The notes below the pieces were generated by a model. That model saw only the letters and a program-made list of their open reading frames with translations. It had not been told where the DNA came from and ran no database searches. The position numbers and the translations under genes were made by a program. From Boseongicola sp. (lineage in GTDB: Bacteria; Pseudomonadota; Alphaproteobacteria; Rhodobacterales; Rhodobacteraceae), in assembly GCA_014075275.1 (NCBI GenBank), contig CP046179.1:815932-879931 (forward strand): a stretch of 64,000 nucleotides of DNA, given 5' to 3'. This document shows, piece by piece, positions 45,586-54,040 of this stretch. Position 1 is the stretch's first letter. Each line of letters opens with the position of its first letter.

Positions 45586-46372
45586 CGGCGACACCGGGAT
45601 CGAGACGGGCGAAAGCGCCGTCGAAGCCCGCCTTGCGGCGGAAGCCCTGATCGTTGATGTCGATGGCTATGAAGGTCCTTTGGACTTGCTTTTGACCCTG
45701 AGCCGGACGCAGAAGGTTGATCTGCGTAAGATCAGCGTGTTGGCGTTAGCAGAGCAATATCTGGCATTCATCGAACAAGCGAAGACGCTGCGGATTGAAC
45801 TGGCGGCGGACTATTTGGTGATGGCGGCCTGGTTGGCGTTTCTGAAGTCTCGGCTGTTGTTGCCGCCGGATCCATCCGATGAAGGGCCAAGCGGTGAAGA
45901 ACTGGCCGCGCATCTGGCGTTTCAGTTGGAGCGGCTTCAAGCGATGCGCGATGCGGCTGCCAAGCTGATGGCGCGGGATCAGAAAGGGCGCGATTTCTTT
46001 GTGCGTGGTATCCCTGAAGATGTAACGCGGGTGCGGCGGGTGACTTACACCGCAACCTTGCTGGATTTGATGCAGGGCTATGCCCGTATTCGCACCAAGG
46101 ACGATTTCCGCCCCTTTACCATGGACCGCAACAACGTGATGACGCTGGAACAGGCGTTGGATCGGATGCGAAGTCTGATCGGTTACGCAGGTGAGTGGAC
46201 AGATTTGCTGTCATGGCTGCCTGAGGGGTGGGAAACCGATCCGGTTCGGCGACGGTCGGCCACGGCCTCGCATTTTGCGGCTTCCTTGGAACTGGCGAAA
46301 GCGGGGAGCATTCAGATCCGGCAGACGGATATGTTCGCGCCTATTCAGATCAAGGCGATGACCAGTGGCTGA
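45578..46372 (+). CDS. scpA: Segregation and condensation protein A
   Basis: Kleisin subunit of the SMC-ScpAB condensin that compacts the chromosome. It has 264 residues with the N-terminal YEGPLDLLLTLSRTQKVDLRKISVLALAEQY motif (about 30-60) that binds the SMC neck, the LVMAAWLAFLKSRLLLP helix, and a C-terminal winged helix. ATG 45578 has GAGGGAG upstream and overlaps the end of nagZ. Together with scpB, which starts inside its last codons, it forms a coupled pair. Confidence 0.95.
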   Translation: MPDGDTGIETGESAVEARLAAEALIVDVDGYEGPLDLLLTLSRTQKVDLRKISVLALAEQYLAFIEQAKTLRIELAADYLVMAAWLAFLKSRLLLPPDPSDEGPSGEELAAHLAFQLERLQAMRDAAAKLMARDQKGRDFFVRGIPEDVTRVRRVTYTATLLDLMQGYARIRTKDDFRPFTMDRNNVMTLEQALDRMRSLIGYAGEWTDLLSWLPEGWETDPVRRRSATASHFAASLELAKAGSIQIRQTDMFAPIQIKAMTSG

Positions 46373-47009
46373 CGTGGGCGAGAGCATTGAGAGCCTGTTC
46401 GAAGCGCCACCGCTGGGCGAGCAGGAACGGATGGTTGAGGCCATTTTGTTCGCTTCGGCCGAGCCGGTGACCGTTGCGGAGTTGAACGCGCGGATGCCCC
46501 ATGGGGCTGAAACCGCTGAAGCAATTGAGTTGCTGAAAAAACGCTATGACGGGCGTGGTGTGGCGGTGGTGAAGGTGGGCGATGCTTGGGCTATCCGCAC
46601 AGCGCCCGATCTTGGGTTTCTGATGCAAAAGGAAACAACGGAGACGCGCAAGTTAAGCCGTGCGGCGATCGAGACGTTGGCGATCATAGCCTACCATCAG
46701 CCCGTGACTCGCGCCGAGATCGAAGAGATCCGGGGTGTGAGTGTCAGCCGTGGCACCGTGGATCAACTGTTGGAGCTTGAGTGGATCAAGTTCGGACGAC
46801 GCAGGATGACGCCAGGACGGCCTGTTACCTATGTGGTAACCCAGGATTTCCTGGATCATTTCGGCCTGGAAAGTGCCCGCGATCTACCGGGACTGAAAGA
46901 ATTGCGGGCGGCGGGTTTGCTGGAAAACCGGCCACCGCCAGCAGAGAACCTTCCCACAGAGGAAGGCGAAGACGACGAGCAAGTGGATATGTTCGAAGAC
47001 GAGGATTGA
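46365..47009 (+). CDS. scpB: Segregation and condensation protein B
   Basis: Winged-helix dimer that completes the SMC-ScpA-ScpB condensin. It has 214 residues: VEAILFASAEPVTVAELNARM (about 24-44), LSRAAIETLAIIAYHQPVTRAEIEEIRGVSV (about 97-127) and GRPVTYVVTQDFLDHFGL, with an acidic C-tail. Start GTG 46365 overlaps scpA by 8 bases. In several alphaproteobacteria tatABC follows; here a 50-residue basic protein follows instead. Confidence 0.95.
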   Translation: MADVGESIESLFEAPPLGEQERMVEAILFASAEPVTVAELNARMPHGAETAEAIELLKKRYDGRGVAVVKVGDAWAIRTAPDLGFLMQKETTETRKLSRAAIETLAIIAYHQPVTRAEIEEIRGVSVSRGTVDQLLELEWIKFGRRRMTPGRPVTYVVTQDFLDHFGLESARDLPGLKELRAAGLLENRPPPAENLPTEEGEDDEQVDMFEDED

Positions 47010-47013
47010 GGCG

Positions 47014-47166
47014 ATGAATGCAGACAGGTTGATCCGAATAGTGATGCGTTATGCCATGCGATACGGGATGAAGTATTTTGCCAAAAAACAGCGTGGCAAG
47101 GATGGTCCGGAGTTGGACGGTGCAAAGCAGGCTATGAAAGTAGGCCGCCGGGTTGGGCGGTTTTAG
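47014..47166 (+). CDS. Small basic protein (50 residues) downstream of scpB
   Basis: Short gene four bases after scpB, in the same direction. The product starts MNADRLIRIVMRYAMRYG, is rich in Arg/Lys/Met, and ends with an RRVGRF C-terminus. GAGG repeats precede ATG 47014. From memory, related small proteins starting MNA(D/N)RL and ending in R(R)xGxF occur at the same place behind scpB in other Rhodobacterales, which argues for a real gene. It may be membrane-surface or nucleic-acid associated; no function is known. Confidence 0.65.
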   Translation: MNADRLIRIVMRYAMRYGMKYFAKKQRGKDGPELDGAKQAMKVGRRVGRF

Positions 47167-47196
47167 GGTCGCTTCATCGCGAACTATATCCCAGGT

Positions 47197-47439
47197 TTAT
47201 TCGCTTCCGTCTGCACCGGAAGTGTCTTGGTCTGACGCTGTGCCGGTATCGTCATCGGAATGCTTCCGAGTGTCGGGATATAAACTTACACAAAAGGCAA
47301 TCCAGGGGTTGGAATCGTCGTTAGATGCCCCTCTGAGTGCTGTGCGTCGTGTGATCGCGTAGCCGACGACAGAAAAGACAACTGCAAATGCAGCCGCGGC
47401 CCATGAGTTTAGTATGATCCAGTCTAGGAATTCGCTCAT
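47197..47439 (-). CDS. Hypothetical small membrane protein (80 residues)
   Basis: Single transmembrane helix (about 8-30, IILNSWAAAAFAVVFSVVGYA) followed by a TRRTALRG positive-inside turn and a long Asp/Ser/Glu-rich C-tail. Type I-like small membrane protein of unknown function, convergent with the 50-residue gene. No clear partner; the next gene on the same strand is 84 bases upstream in a different unit. Composition looks coding, but I recognise no family. Confidence 0.5.
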   Translation of the reverse strand: MSEFLDWIILNSWAAAAFAVVFSVVGYAITRRTALRGASNDDSNPWIAFCVSLYPDTRKHSDDDTGTASDQDTSGADGSE

Positions 47440-47523
47440 GTATGAGGGGTTTGCCTTGGAAGTGGATGCGTTTGAGGCAGTCTGAGTTCAGGTCTGTGAA
47501 ACGTAATTAGATTATTCTGGTGA

Positions 47524-48603
47524 TCAAACCGACTTGAAATGTTTGCTGAGTTTCAGGCCCTGGCCCTGATAGTTGGACTTGATTTCGCGCCCGTAAAGCG
47601 TGGCGGGCACTTCTGACATTTTTTCATAGACAAGACGGCCTACGACCTGGCCGTGTTCCAGCACGAAGGGGGCTTCGTGGCAGCGGACTTCGAGAACGCC
47701 GCGTGAACCTTCGCCGCCCGCACCTGACCAGCCGAAACCGGGGTCAAAGAAACCAGCGTAGTGAACGCGGAATTCGCCGACCATGGCAAGATAGGGAGCC
47801 ATTTCGGCGGCGTGCGTGGGCGGTATTGCAATCGCTTCACGGCTCACCAAAATATAGAACGCGCCGGGATCGAGGATGATGCGGCCTTCGGTGGTGCGCA
47901 CTTCTTCCCAGTAGTCGACGGGTTCGTAGTGGGCAAGTTTCCCAAGATCAACGACGCCGGTGTGGGGTTTGGCGCGGTAACCGACAAGATCGCCTTTTGC
48001 CGGTTTTAGATCGACCGAAAAACCCAGGCCGCCAGAGATGACTGCTTCGCCTGTCACAATCGGGTCGTTGGCGTGGAGAGCGGTAAGTTCGGCGTCACTT
48101 AAAATGGTGTCGCCCTGCCGGAAGATGATCTGGTTTAACATCTGTCCGGTAGTCGCGACGACAGAGAAGGATCGCGGGCAGATCTCTACATAAAGCGGGC
48201 CGGTATAACCGTCGGGGACACGGTCGAATTCGGTCCCGTGATCAGTGATGATGCGGGTCAAAAGATCGAGCCGTCCAATGGAGGATTTGGCCGAGGCGGC
48301 CCCGCTCATTCCGGCGGCCAGCTCCAGACGTTCAAGAAGCGGCACGACATAGACGCAGCCCTTTTCCAGCACTGCACCCTGGGTCAGGTCGAACTGGTGC
48401 ATTTCGAGGTCTTGCAACCGGTCGGTGACTTTGTGCGCACGTCCGGTTAGAAACGACGCGCGAACACGGTAAGCCTTTGTTCCCAGACGCAAATCTAATG
48501 AAGCAGGTTGCACCTGTCCGGGCACGATTTCGACATCGGCGGCGATGGTGCCTGCGGCAATCATACTGGTGATCTGATTGTCGGATTGTACGCCGGGCGT
48601 CAT
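47524..48603 (-). CDS. dcd: 2'-deoxycytidine 5'-triphosphate deaminase (long alphaproteobacterial form)
   Basis: Makes dUTP from dCTP for thymidylate synthesis. It has 359 residues, nearly twice the usual 190, and reads as two tandem Dcd/dUTPase-like jelly-roll domains: one at about 1-180 with QPASLDLRLGTKAYRV and SAKSSIGRLDLLTR, and one at about 190-359 with the GRIILDPGAFYILVSRE and GFFDPGFGWSG motifs. This double form is characteristic of Rhodobacterales. A terminator and tRNA-Pro lie directly upstream on the same strand. Confidence 0.9.
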   Translation of the reverse strand: MTPGVQSDNQITSMIAAGTIAADVEIVPGQVQPASLDLRLGTKAYRVRASFLTGRAHKVTDRLQDLEMHQFDLTQGAVLEKGCVYVVPLLERLELAAGMSGAASAKSSIGRLDLLTRIITDHGTEFDRVPDGYTGPLYVEICPRSFSVVATTGQMLNQIIFRQGDTILSDAELTALHANDPIVTGEAVISGGLGFSVDLKPAKGDLVGYRAKPHTGVVDLGKLAHYEPVDYWEEVRTTEGRIILDPGAFYILVSREAIAIPPTHAAEMAPYLAMVGEFRVHYAGFFDPGFGWSGAGGEGSRGVLEVRCHEAPFVLEHGQVVGRLVYEKMSEVPATLYGREIKSNYQGQGLKLSKHFKSV

Positions 48604-48620
48604 GGGCAGGCCTTAAGTGC

Positions 48621-48650
48621 AAAACACCCGCCATTGGGGCGGGCGATTTT
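48621..48650 (-). terminator. Terminator downstream of tRNA-Pro
   Basis: On the minus strand, CCCGCC and GGCGGG pair around a short loop with flanking AAAA and TTTT. It separates the tRNA (ending at 48656) from the dcd start at 48603. Confidence 0.7.
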
Positions 48651-48655
48651 ATGGT

Positions 48656-48732
48656 TGGTCGGGCTAGCAGGACTTGAACCTGCGACCTTCCGTCCCCCAG
48701 ACGGACGCGCTACCAAGCTGCGCCATAGCCCG
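48656..48732 (-). tRNA. tRNA-Pro (anticodon GGG)
   Basis: A 77-base cloverleaf on the minus strand: 7-base acceptor stem CGGGCTA/TAGCCCG, D-arm GGCGCAGCTTGGTAGCGC, anticodon stem TCCGT/ACGGA with a 7-base loop and anticodon GGG, variable loop, T-arm GCAGGTTCAAGTCCTGC with the GTTCAAG loop, discriminator A, and an encoded CCA. It should decode CCC/CCU codons. Isolated, between the merR-type gene and dcd. Confidence 0.97.
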
Positions 48733-48823
48733 ACTTGATGGGATTCTGACCGATAATCAGGTCGGGGGCAAGAGGGGAAGTTCATGACGGTAAGGCGGCA
48801 CATTCGCGTTCACAGAACACGTT

Positions 48824-49597
48824 TCAGCCAAGTCTATCGCTGAGCGCCAGAAGGCGGTCACGAGCAGTTTTCAGAGCGTCTCGGTTCTGCGAAAGTTTTG
48901 ACGTTGGTATCGTCGCAAGACGTGCTGCAATGCCCGGATTGGCATCATAGGCGGGATCGTCGTCATCCGGGTCGGACACCGGCAGATCCGGGTCCAGTTG
49001 GATAGATGGGGTAGGCTCGGGAGCCGGTTCCGGGACCGTTTCCGGCTCTGGTGGTGTGTTTTCGGCGTCCAAGGCGCTGACATGATCGGGGAACATGTCG
49101 GGCTGATTTTCATTGGCTTCAGATGCATCTTCATCGGCCAGAACTTCAACGGCGTCGGTTTCCGGAATTGGATCGGGTTCTGGTGCTGGTTCCGGCTCTG
49201 GTTCGGGGGCTGGAGCGGCGTCGTGGGTCTGACGTGCGGCGGGCGCAGGCTCGGTCACGTCGACGGCAATCATTGGCTCGTGTTCGATGACATCATCCTG
49301 AACAGCCACAGCGGCTTCGCCGTCTAACGGCGGTGAGAATGAAACAACGTGTTTAACGCCCTGTTCACGCAGGATTTTCTGCACACCACGAATGGTTGTG
49401 CCCTGATCGTGCAACAGCACTTTGACGCCACCGATCAACTGCATATCGGAGGGGCGATAATACCGCCGTCCTCCTGCGCGTTTCACTGGCTTTATTTGAC
49501 TAAACCGACTTTCCCAGAACCGCAGTACATGGGTGGGAATATCCAGCCACTCGGCCACTTCCGAGATGGTGCGGAAAGCGTCTGGAGATTTTTTCAT
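48824..49597 (-). CDS. MerR-family regulator with long Pro/Glu-rich tail
   Basis: DNA-binding protein of 257 residues. The N-terminal MerR winged helix (about 5-80) is clear: [42 protein letters not shown], and [15 protein letters not shown]. The rest is low-complexity, with an [12 protein letters not shown] run, acidic segments and a short C-terminal helix ([19 protein letters not shown]). Family members next to ihfA behave as regulators with unknown targets. It is nine bases downstream of ihfA on the same strand, so in the same operon. The tail may mediate protein contacts; function unknown. Confidence 0.9.
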   Translation of the reverse strand: MKKSPDAFRTISEVAEWLDIPTHVLRFWESRFSQIKPVKRAGGRRYYRPSDMQLIGGVKVLLHDQGTTIRGVQKILREQGVKHVVSFSPPLDGEAAVAVQDDVIEHEPMIAVDVTEPAPAARQTHDAAPAPEPEPEPAPEPDPIPETDAVEVLADEDASEANENQPDMFPDHVSALDAENTPPEPETVPEPAPEPTPSIQLDPDLPVSDPDDDDPAYDANPGIAARLATIPTSKLSQNRDALKTARDRLLALSDRLG

Positions 49598-49606
49598 GGG
49601 TTGGTC

Positions 49607-49909
49607 TTACGATTTGTTCCCGGCGGCGACGCGGTCCTTCATCAGATGCGAAGGGCGGAAAGTCAGCACGCGGCGGGGGTGGATTGGCACTTCTTCCCCG
49701 GTTTTCGGATTGCGACCGACGCGGGCAGCTTTGTCGCGGACCGAGAAGGTGCCGAAAGAAGAGATTTTGACTTGTTCGCCTGCAACCAGCGCGTCGGACA
49801 TGTGCTGAAGCACGCCTTCGACCAGTTGAGCAGACTCGTTGCGGCTGAGGCCGACTTCGCGGAATACGGACTCGCTTAGGTCCATCCGTGTTAATGTCTT
49901 TTCGCTCAT
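49607..49909 (-). CDS. ihfA: Integration host factor subunit alpha
   Basis: DNA-bending heterodimer subunit. It has 100 residues of the HU/IHF fold: [57 protein letters not shown] and [17 protein letters not shown], with the DNA-intercalating proline in the RNPKTGE arm. ATG 49909 has GGGGGAGA upstream; the adjacent ATG 49912 leaves too short a spacing. It lies in the conserved plsX-fabH-ihfA-merR gene order. Confidence 0.96.
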   Translation of the reverse strand: MSEKTLTRMDLSESVFREVGLSRNESAQLVEGVLQHMSDALVAGEQVKISSFGTFSVRDKAARVGRNPKTGEEVPIHPRRVLTFRPSHLMKDRVAAGNKS

Positions 49910-49973
49910 CATTCTCCCCCCGTTATATTTCGTTTCATAAATCATGGTCGTGTTGAAAATACGAGTCAATATC

Positions 49974-49994
49974 AAGCCCTTAAGAAAAGGGCTT
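49974..49994 (-). terminator. Hairpin between fabH and ihfA
   Basis: An 8-base perfect stem AAGCCCTT with a 5-base loop, located 9 bases past the fabH stop and 65 bases before ihfA. No T-run follows, so it may attenuate or stabilise rather than fully terminate the transcript. Confidence 0.4.
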
Positions 49995-50002
49995 AAAGAC
50001 GA

Positions 50003-50974
50003 TTACCAGCGTAAAACCACCGATCCCCAGGCCAGTCCGCCGCCAATTGCCTCGGTGACAAGGAGATCACCTTGTTTGATCTGCCCGTTTTCGACGCCGA
50101 CAGACAGCGCAAGGGGAATCGATGCAGCCGATGTATTGCCGTGATCCTGAACGGTGACAACGACGCGATCCATGTCGACGCCCATCTTTTGAGCCGTCGA
50201 TTTGATGATGCGCAGATTTGCCTGATGGGGTACGATCCAGTCAACATCTTCGCCAGTGAGACCAAGTTTTCCGAGCGCGGTGTGGGCCGTTGCAGCGAGT
50301 TTCTCAACGGCGTGACGGAAGACTTCCTTGCCCTGCATTCTGAGGTATCCGGAGGTGCCTGTGGACACGCCGCCGTCGACATAAAGGATGTCTTTGTGGC
50401 GGCCATCGGAATTGAGGTCGGTCGCAAGAATACCGCGATCTTCGTTGGTGCCTTTGCCGTCGGCGGCTTCGAGCACCACCGCGCCCGCGCCGTCGCCGAA
50501 CAGGACGCAAGTGGTGCGGTCTGACCAATCCATGATCCGGCTGAAGGTTTCCGATCCGATGACCAGAACGCGGCTGGCCTGACCCGAGACGATTAGCGCG
50601 TTGGCGTTGGATAAAGCAAAGACGAACCCGGCGCAGACGGCTTGCACGTCAAATGCGAATCCCTTTGTCATACCGAGCTTGCTTTGGACCATCGTAGCTG
50701 CAGAGGGGAATGTAAGATCAGCGGTCGAGGTTGCGACGATGATGGCGTCGATGTCGTCCGGTTTCAGATTGGCCATTTCCAGAGCTTTTCTGGCCGCGTT
50801 TGCTGCCATTTCAGAGGTCGTTTCATCCTCGGCAGTGAAATGGCGACGTTCGATCCCGGACCGGCTGCGAATCCATTCATCGGACGTTTCGACTTTTGCT
50901 TCCAGTTCCGAGTTTGGAACCACACGCGCGGGAAGGTAATGCCCGACGCCTGCCACTACGGCGCGTGTTGTCAT
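50003..50974 (-). CDS. fabH: 3-oxoacyl-[acyl-carrier-protein] synthase III
   Basis: Starts fatty acid synthesis by condensing acetyl-CoA with malonyl-ACP. It has 323 residues: TSDEWIRSRSGI (about 30-41), the catalytic cysteine in AVCAGF (about 113), the His in VPHQANLRI (about 249-257), and the Asn in DHGNTSAASIP (about 276-286), together the complete Cys-His-Asn triad. ATG 50974 overlaps the plsX stop by 4 bases (ATGA), so translation is coupled. Confidence 0.97.
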   Translation of the reverse strand: MTTRAVVAGVGHYLPARVVPNSELEAKVETSDEWIRSRSGIERRHFTAEDETTSEMAANAARKALEMANLKPDDIDAIIVATSTADLTFPSAATMVQSKLGMTKGFAFDVQAVCAGFVFALSNANALIVSGQASRVLVIGSETFSRIMDWSDRTTCVLFGDGAGAVVLEAADGKGTNEDRGILATDLNSDGRHKDILYVDGGVSTGTSGYLRMQGKEVFRHAVEKLAATAHTALGKLGLTGEDVDWIVPHQANLRIIKSTAQKMGVDMDRVVVTVQDHGNTSAASIPLALSVGVENGQIKQGDLLVTEAIGGGLAWGSVVLRW

Positions 50975-52080
50975 CCGGTCTGCTCGCTTTTTATTTCTTC
51001 TTGTTCTGCTGTATCTTGCCGTGGGGTGGGCGCCGATGCAACCCGTGCTGCCAAGCGGTCCGTAAAGCCACTTTCGGCGAGGCGGAATGCCAGTTTGATT
51101 GCGGATGAAACACCCGTTGCGTCCGCAGAACCGTGAGATTTTACGACCGTCCCGTTGAGCCCCAGGAACACACCGCCGTTGACGCGGCGCGGATCGATGC
51201 GTTTGGAAAGCCGTGTCAGCGACGTCAGAGCAATAAGGGCCGCGATCCGGCTGAGTGGAGTGGCTTTGAAGGCTTCGCGCAGGAAATCGCGAATGAGGCT
51301 GGCAGTGCCTTCGCCGGTTTTCAGGGCGACGTTTCCGGTGAAGCCGTCGGTCACGATGACATCGACACGATCCGACGGAATATCGCCGCCTTCGACGAAG
51401 CCGACGAAATCAAGGTTAGCTTCAGGCGCGGCTTCGGTGATCAGGTCGTGGGCCGCTTTGATTTCGGCGCGGCCTTTGTGTTCTTCGGTGCCGACGTTCA
51501 GGAGGCCGATGCGGGGGTGTTGGATATCAAGGCCATTTCTGGCGTAGGAACCACCCATAAGAGCATATTGCAGCAGGTCTTTTTCATCTGCACGGATGTC
51601 TGCGCCAACGTCCAGCATGACATTGAACCCGCCCTTGGAGCGCGAGGGCCAGAGGCAGGCGATGGCAGGGCGATCAACGCCCGGCAGTTTGCGCAGTCGC
51701 AGCATCGAAACCGCCATCAGCGCCCCGGTGTTGCCGCAAGATACGACCGCCTCAGCCTCGCCATTCTTCACGGCATCAACGGCGGACCACATTGACGTGC
51801 CCTTGCCGTTGCGCATGACGTAGCTGGGCTTGGCGTCCATGGTGACAACCTCGGAAACATCGCGGACTTCGCATACGTCCGTAAGGCCGCTTTTGGCGAT
51901 GAGGGGGGTCAGCTTGTCGGCAGGGCCATGCAAAATGAACCCGATGTCCGGGTTCTTTTTTGCGCTAAGCTCTAAACCGGCGACCACGGCCTTTGGCCCC
52001 AGGTCGCCGCCCATTGCGTCAACAGAAATGATGATGCGCCGTTTTCCGGTGCTGTCGCTGGGTTCGGTCGGTGCCGCCAT
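50971..52080 (-). CDS. plsX: Phosphate acyltransferase PlsX
   Basis: Makes acyl-phosphate from acyl-ACP for phospholipid synthesis. It has 369 residues with the conserved IISVDAMGGDLGPKAVVAGLELS (about 16-38), SCGNTGALMAVSMLRLRKLPGVDRPAIA (about 115-142) and the MLDVGAD region. It lies 24 bases downstream of rpmF and overlaps fabH by four bases. The L32-PlsX-FabH order is widely conserved. Confidence 0.96.
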   Translation of the reverse strand: MAAPTEPSDSTGKRRIIISVDAMGGDLGPKAVVAGLELSAKKNPDIGFILHGPADKLTPLIAKSGLTDVCEVRDVSEVVTMDAKPSYVMRNGKGTSMWSAVDAVKNGEAEAVVSCGNTGALMAVSMLRLRKLPGVDRPAIACLWPSRSKGGFNVMLDVGADIRADEKDLLQYALMGGSYARNGLDIQHPRIGLLNVGTEEHKGRAEIKAAHDLITEAAPEANLDFVGFVEGGDIPSDRVDVIVTDGFTGNVALKTGEGTASLIRDFLREAFKATPLSRIAALIALTSLTRLSKRIDPRRVNGGVFLGLNGTVVKSHGSADATGVSSAIKLAFRLAESGFTDRLAARVASAPTPRQDTAEQEEIKSEQTG

Positions 52081-52104
52081 GCCAGTCCGAGGCGCGAACG
52101 TCGC

Positions 52105-52311
52105 TTACGCGGCGTCGTCGTCGAGGTCGATTTCGTCGGCCTGAGCAACAACTTCGCGGTCTGCATAGTGCCCGCAGGCACCACAGACGTGGTGTGGACG
52201 CTTCAGTTCACCGCAGTTCGGGCATTCTGCCGGGTTGCCGGGAACCAGAGAGTCGTGTGCGCGGCGCATGTTGCGGCGCGATTTGGTGATTTTATTCTGA
52301 GGGACAGCCAT
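52105..52311 (-). CDS. rpmF: 50S ribosomal protein L32
   Basis: Large-subunit protein of 68 residues: [20 protein letters not shown] followed by a complete zinc-ribbon C-x2-C...C-x2-C (CPNCGEL ... CGACGHY), so this is the zinc-dependent form, and an acidic C-tail. GAGG precedes ATG 52311. A small GGGGC/GCCCC hairpin (52334-52345) sits in its leader. Confidence 0.97.
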   Translation of the reverse strand: MAVPQNKITKSRRNMRRAHDSLVPGNPAECPNCGELKRPHHVCGACGHYADREVVAQADEIDLDDDAA

Positions 52312-52461
52312 GTCACATCCTCAATAAATTAAGGGGGCTTGCCCCGTTGTGCGGTAGGTCAGATCGGTCTTACGCGCTGGCGCGGCCCGTGTCCAACCCA
52401 ATGTTCGAGCGAGGCCGGGAAAATACTCAGATTCTATTCAAACGCAAGGGGCAAATCACGC

Positions 52462-52998
52462 CTAGTTTTCATCTGTGTCCGAAAGCTTGTTCTTGAGTGA
52501 TTTCAGGGCGGCGAAGGGTTTGACGTCGTCGTCGCTCAGAGGCGTCTCTCCAGGCGCGGCGACCGAGATTTCCACGGCTTCCACGCCGTCGGCGCGTGGC
52601 CATGGGGGCAGAGCAAGTGCCAAAGCCTCTTCCATCGCATCCGATAAGTCGAGCAATTCTGGCAGTGGCTCTTGGGTGTCGTCGTCGGGCATCTCGCTTT
52701 CGGCGGCATCGGTGATTTCGGGCAAATCTGCCAGATATTGGCGAGTGACATCTTCGTCGATCCGGCTGATGACCGGTTCAAGCGTGACGACGCAAGCCTG
52801 TACCACGGTCGCCCCAATCCTGGCGTGGAGGACAAAGTCGCGTGAGCCGGTCGGTGCAACTTCACCGGTAAAGGTGAGTTTGCGGATGCCAAGGATGTTT
52901 AGGCGCTCGGCGATCGCCTGTTTTTCGTCAGCGTCCGGTTTCAGGTTGAACCGGGTGGCCTTGGTGATGTCGGATATTTTCAATACGGACGTGGTCAT
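52462..52998 (-). CDS. DUF177/YceD family protein
   Basis: A 178-residue protein of the YceD group, which typically precedes rpmF and has been linked to 23S rRNA maturation. It shows the GEVAPTGSRDFVLHARIGATVVQACVVTLEPV region with the conserved cysteine of the family and an acidic C-terminal half. There is a 150-base gap to rpmF, where a separate promoter may lie. Divergent from bamE with 81 bases between. Confidence 0.88.
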   Translation of the reverse strand: MTTSVLKISDITKATRFNLKPDADEKQAIAERLNILGIRKLTFTGEVAPTGSRDFVLHARIGATVVQACVVTLEPVISRIDEDVTRQYLADLPEITDAAESEMPDDDTQEPLPELLDLSDAMEEALALALPPWPRADGVEAVEISVAAPGETPLSDDDVKPFAALKSLKNKLSDTDEN

Positions 52999-53079
52999 GG
53001 GCAGCGCCTTGAAACGGGGTCGTTCTGTGGATATGCCGATTAGGCGGCGCTTCGCCGCTTGGCAAGAGGTGGGTCAGGT

Positions 53080-53544
53080 TTGGCACGTGTTAAAGTGGTA
53101 TTGAGGCGCGGCGTTCTGGCCGTTGCGGTTATGGCCGTTCTAGCCGGATGCGCCCGTCTGACCAATAATCACGGCTATGTCCCCGAAGTCGAGGCTCTAG
53201 ATAGCATTGTTGTGGGCACTGATACCAAGGACACTGTTGCGCAGTCTGTGGGTCGACCAGGCACACTTGGCCTGATCGACACGCGGGGTTGGTATTATGT
53301 TCGCAGCGAATACGAGCGGTTCTTGTGGCGCGCGCCAGTTGAAACAGACCACAAAGTTGTTGTCATCACGTTTTCCGATGCCGAAGTGGTCCAGAATATC
53401 GAGACATTTGGTCTTGAGAATGGCCAGGTCGTTGCTTTGAACCGTCGGGTGACAGACAGCAATACACAGGGCATCAGCTTTTTGCGTCAGCTATTCTCGA
53501 ACTTTGGCCGTCTGAACGTTGGCGATCTGATTAACGAGAACTAA
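53080..53544 (+). CDS. bamE: Outer-membrane assembly lipoprotein BamE (SmpA/OmlA)
   Basis: Lipoprotein subunit of the BAM complex that inserts beta-barrels into the outer membrane. About 154 residues: signal peptide with lipobox LAGC (about 18-21), then the BLIP-like BamE domain: GYVPEVEALDSIVVGTDTKDTVAQSVGRPG, WYYVRSEYERFLWR and VVVITFSDAEVVQNI. I chose TTG 53080 with AGAGG at spacing 10; TTG 53059 is also in frame. Divergent from DUF177. Confidence 0.88.
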   Translation: MARVKVVLRRGVLAVAVMAVLAGCARLTNNHGYVPEVEALDSIVVGTDTKDTVAQSVGRPGTLGLIDTRGWYYVRSEYERFLWRAPVETDHKVVVITFSDAEVVQNIETFGLENGQVVALNRRVTDSNTQGISFLRQLFSNFGRLNVGDLINEN

Positions 53545-53942
53545 GCGTTCTCGTCTTCAGGTACGAAATCCAGCGACACACCGTTGATGCAATAACGCAG
53601 GCCCGTTGGGTTTGGCCCATCTGGGAAGACGTGGCCAAGGTGCCCTTCGCATTGATTGCAGTGCACTTCGGTGCGGCGCATGAAAAAGCTGCGGTCCGTG
53701 GTTTCGCCAACCATTTCATCGTCAACGGGTTGATAGAATGAGGGCCAACCGGTGCCGCTTTCGAATTTGTGGGCCTGATCGAACAGGGGGGCACCACAGC
53801 CTTTGCAACGGTATGTGCCAGCGTCTTTAGGGAAGTTGTCGTTGCTGCCCGCCCGTTCAGTGCCGTGTTTGCGCAGCACTTTATATTCCAGATCGTTCAG
53901 TTGCGCGCGCCATTCGGCGTCTGATTTGACGACTTTATCCAT
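53541..53942 (-). CDS. msrB: Peptide-methionine (R)-S-oxide reductase
   Basis: Repairs methionine-R-sulfoxide in proteins using thioredoxin. It has 133 residues with both zinc-binding CxxC pairs (CKGCGAPLF and CNQCEGHLGHVF), GTGWPSFYQP, and the catalytic cysteine in RYCINGVSLDF. ATG 53942 follows an AAGGGG ribosome binding site; the open frame to 54407 is upstream shadow of the acyltransferase gene. It converges with bamE, whose stop overlaps by four bases. Confidence 0.95.
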   Translation of the reverse strand: MDKVVKSDAEWRAQLNDLEYKVLRKHGTERAGSNDNFPKDAGTYRCKGCGAPLFDQAHKFESGTGWPSFYQPVDDEMVGETTDRSFFMRRTEVHCNQCEGHLGHVFPDGPNPTGLRYCINGVSLDFVPEDENA

Positions 53943-54040
53943 GTGTTCACCCCTTCTTCGTGGCCCTGACATATGATTTATGGCAGGTACTGCACGGCTA
54001 TATCTAGGTGTGCACGCCAAAAGCGAAACCATCTGAGGGG

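Noticed and set aside
48998-49250. Repeated GAACC/GGTTC-like DNA pattern as a repeat element
   Set aside because: It is the coding DNA of the Pro/Glu-rich tail of the MerR-type protein.
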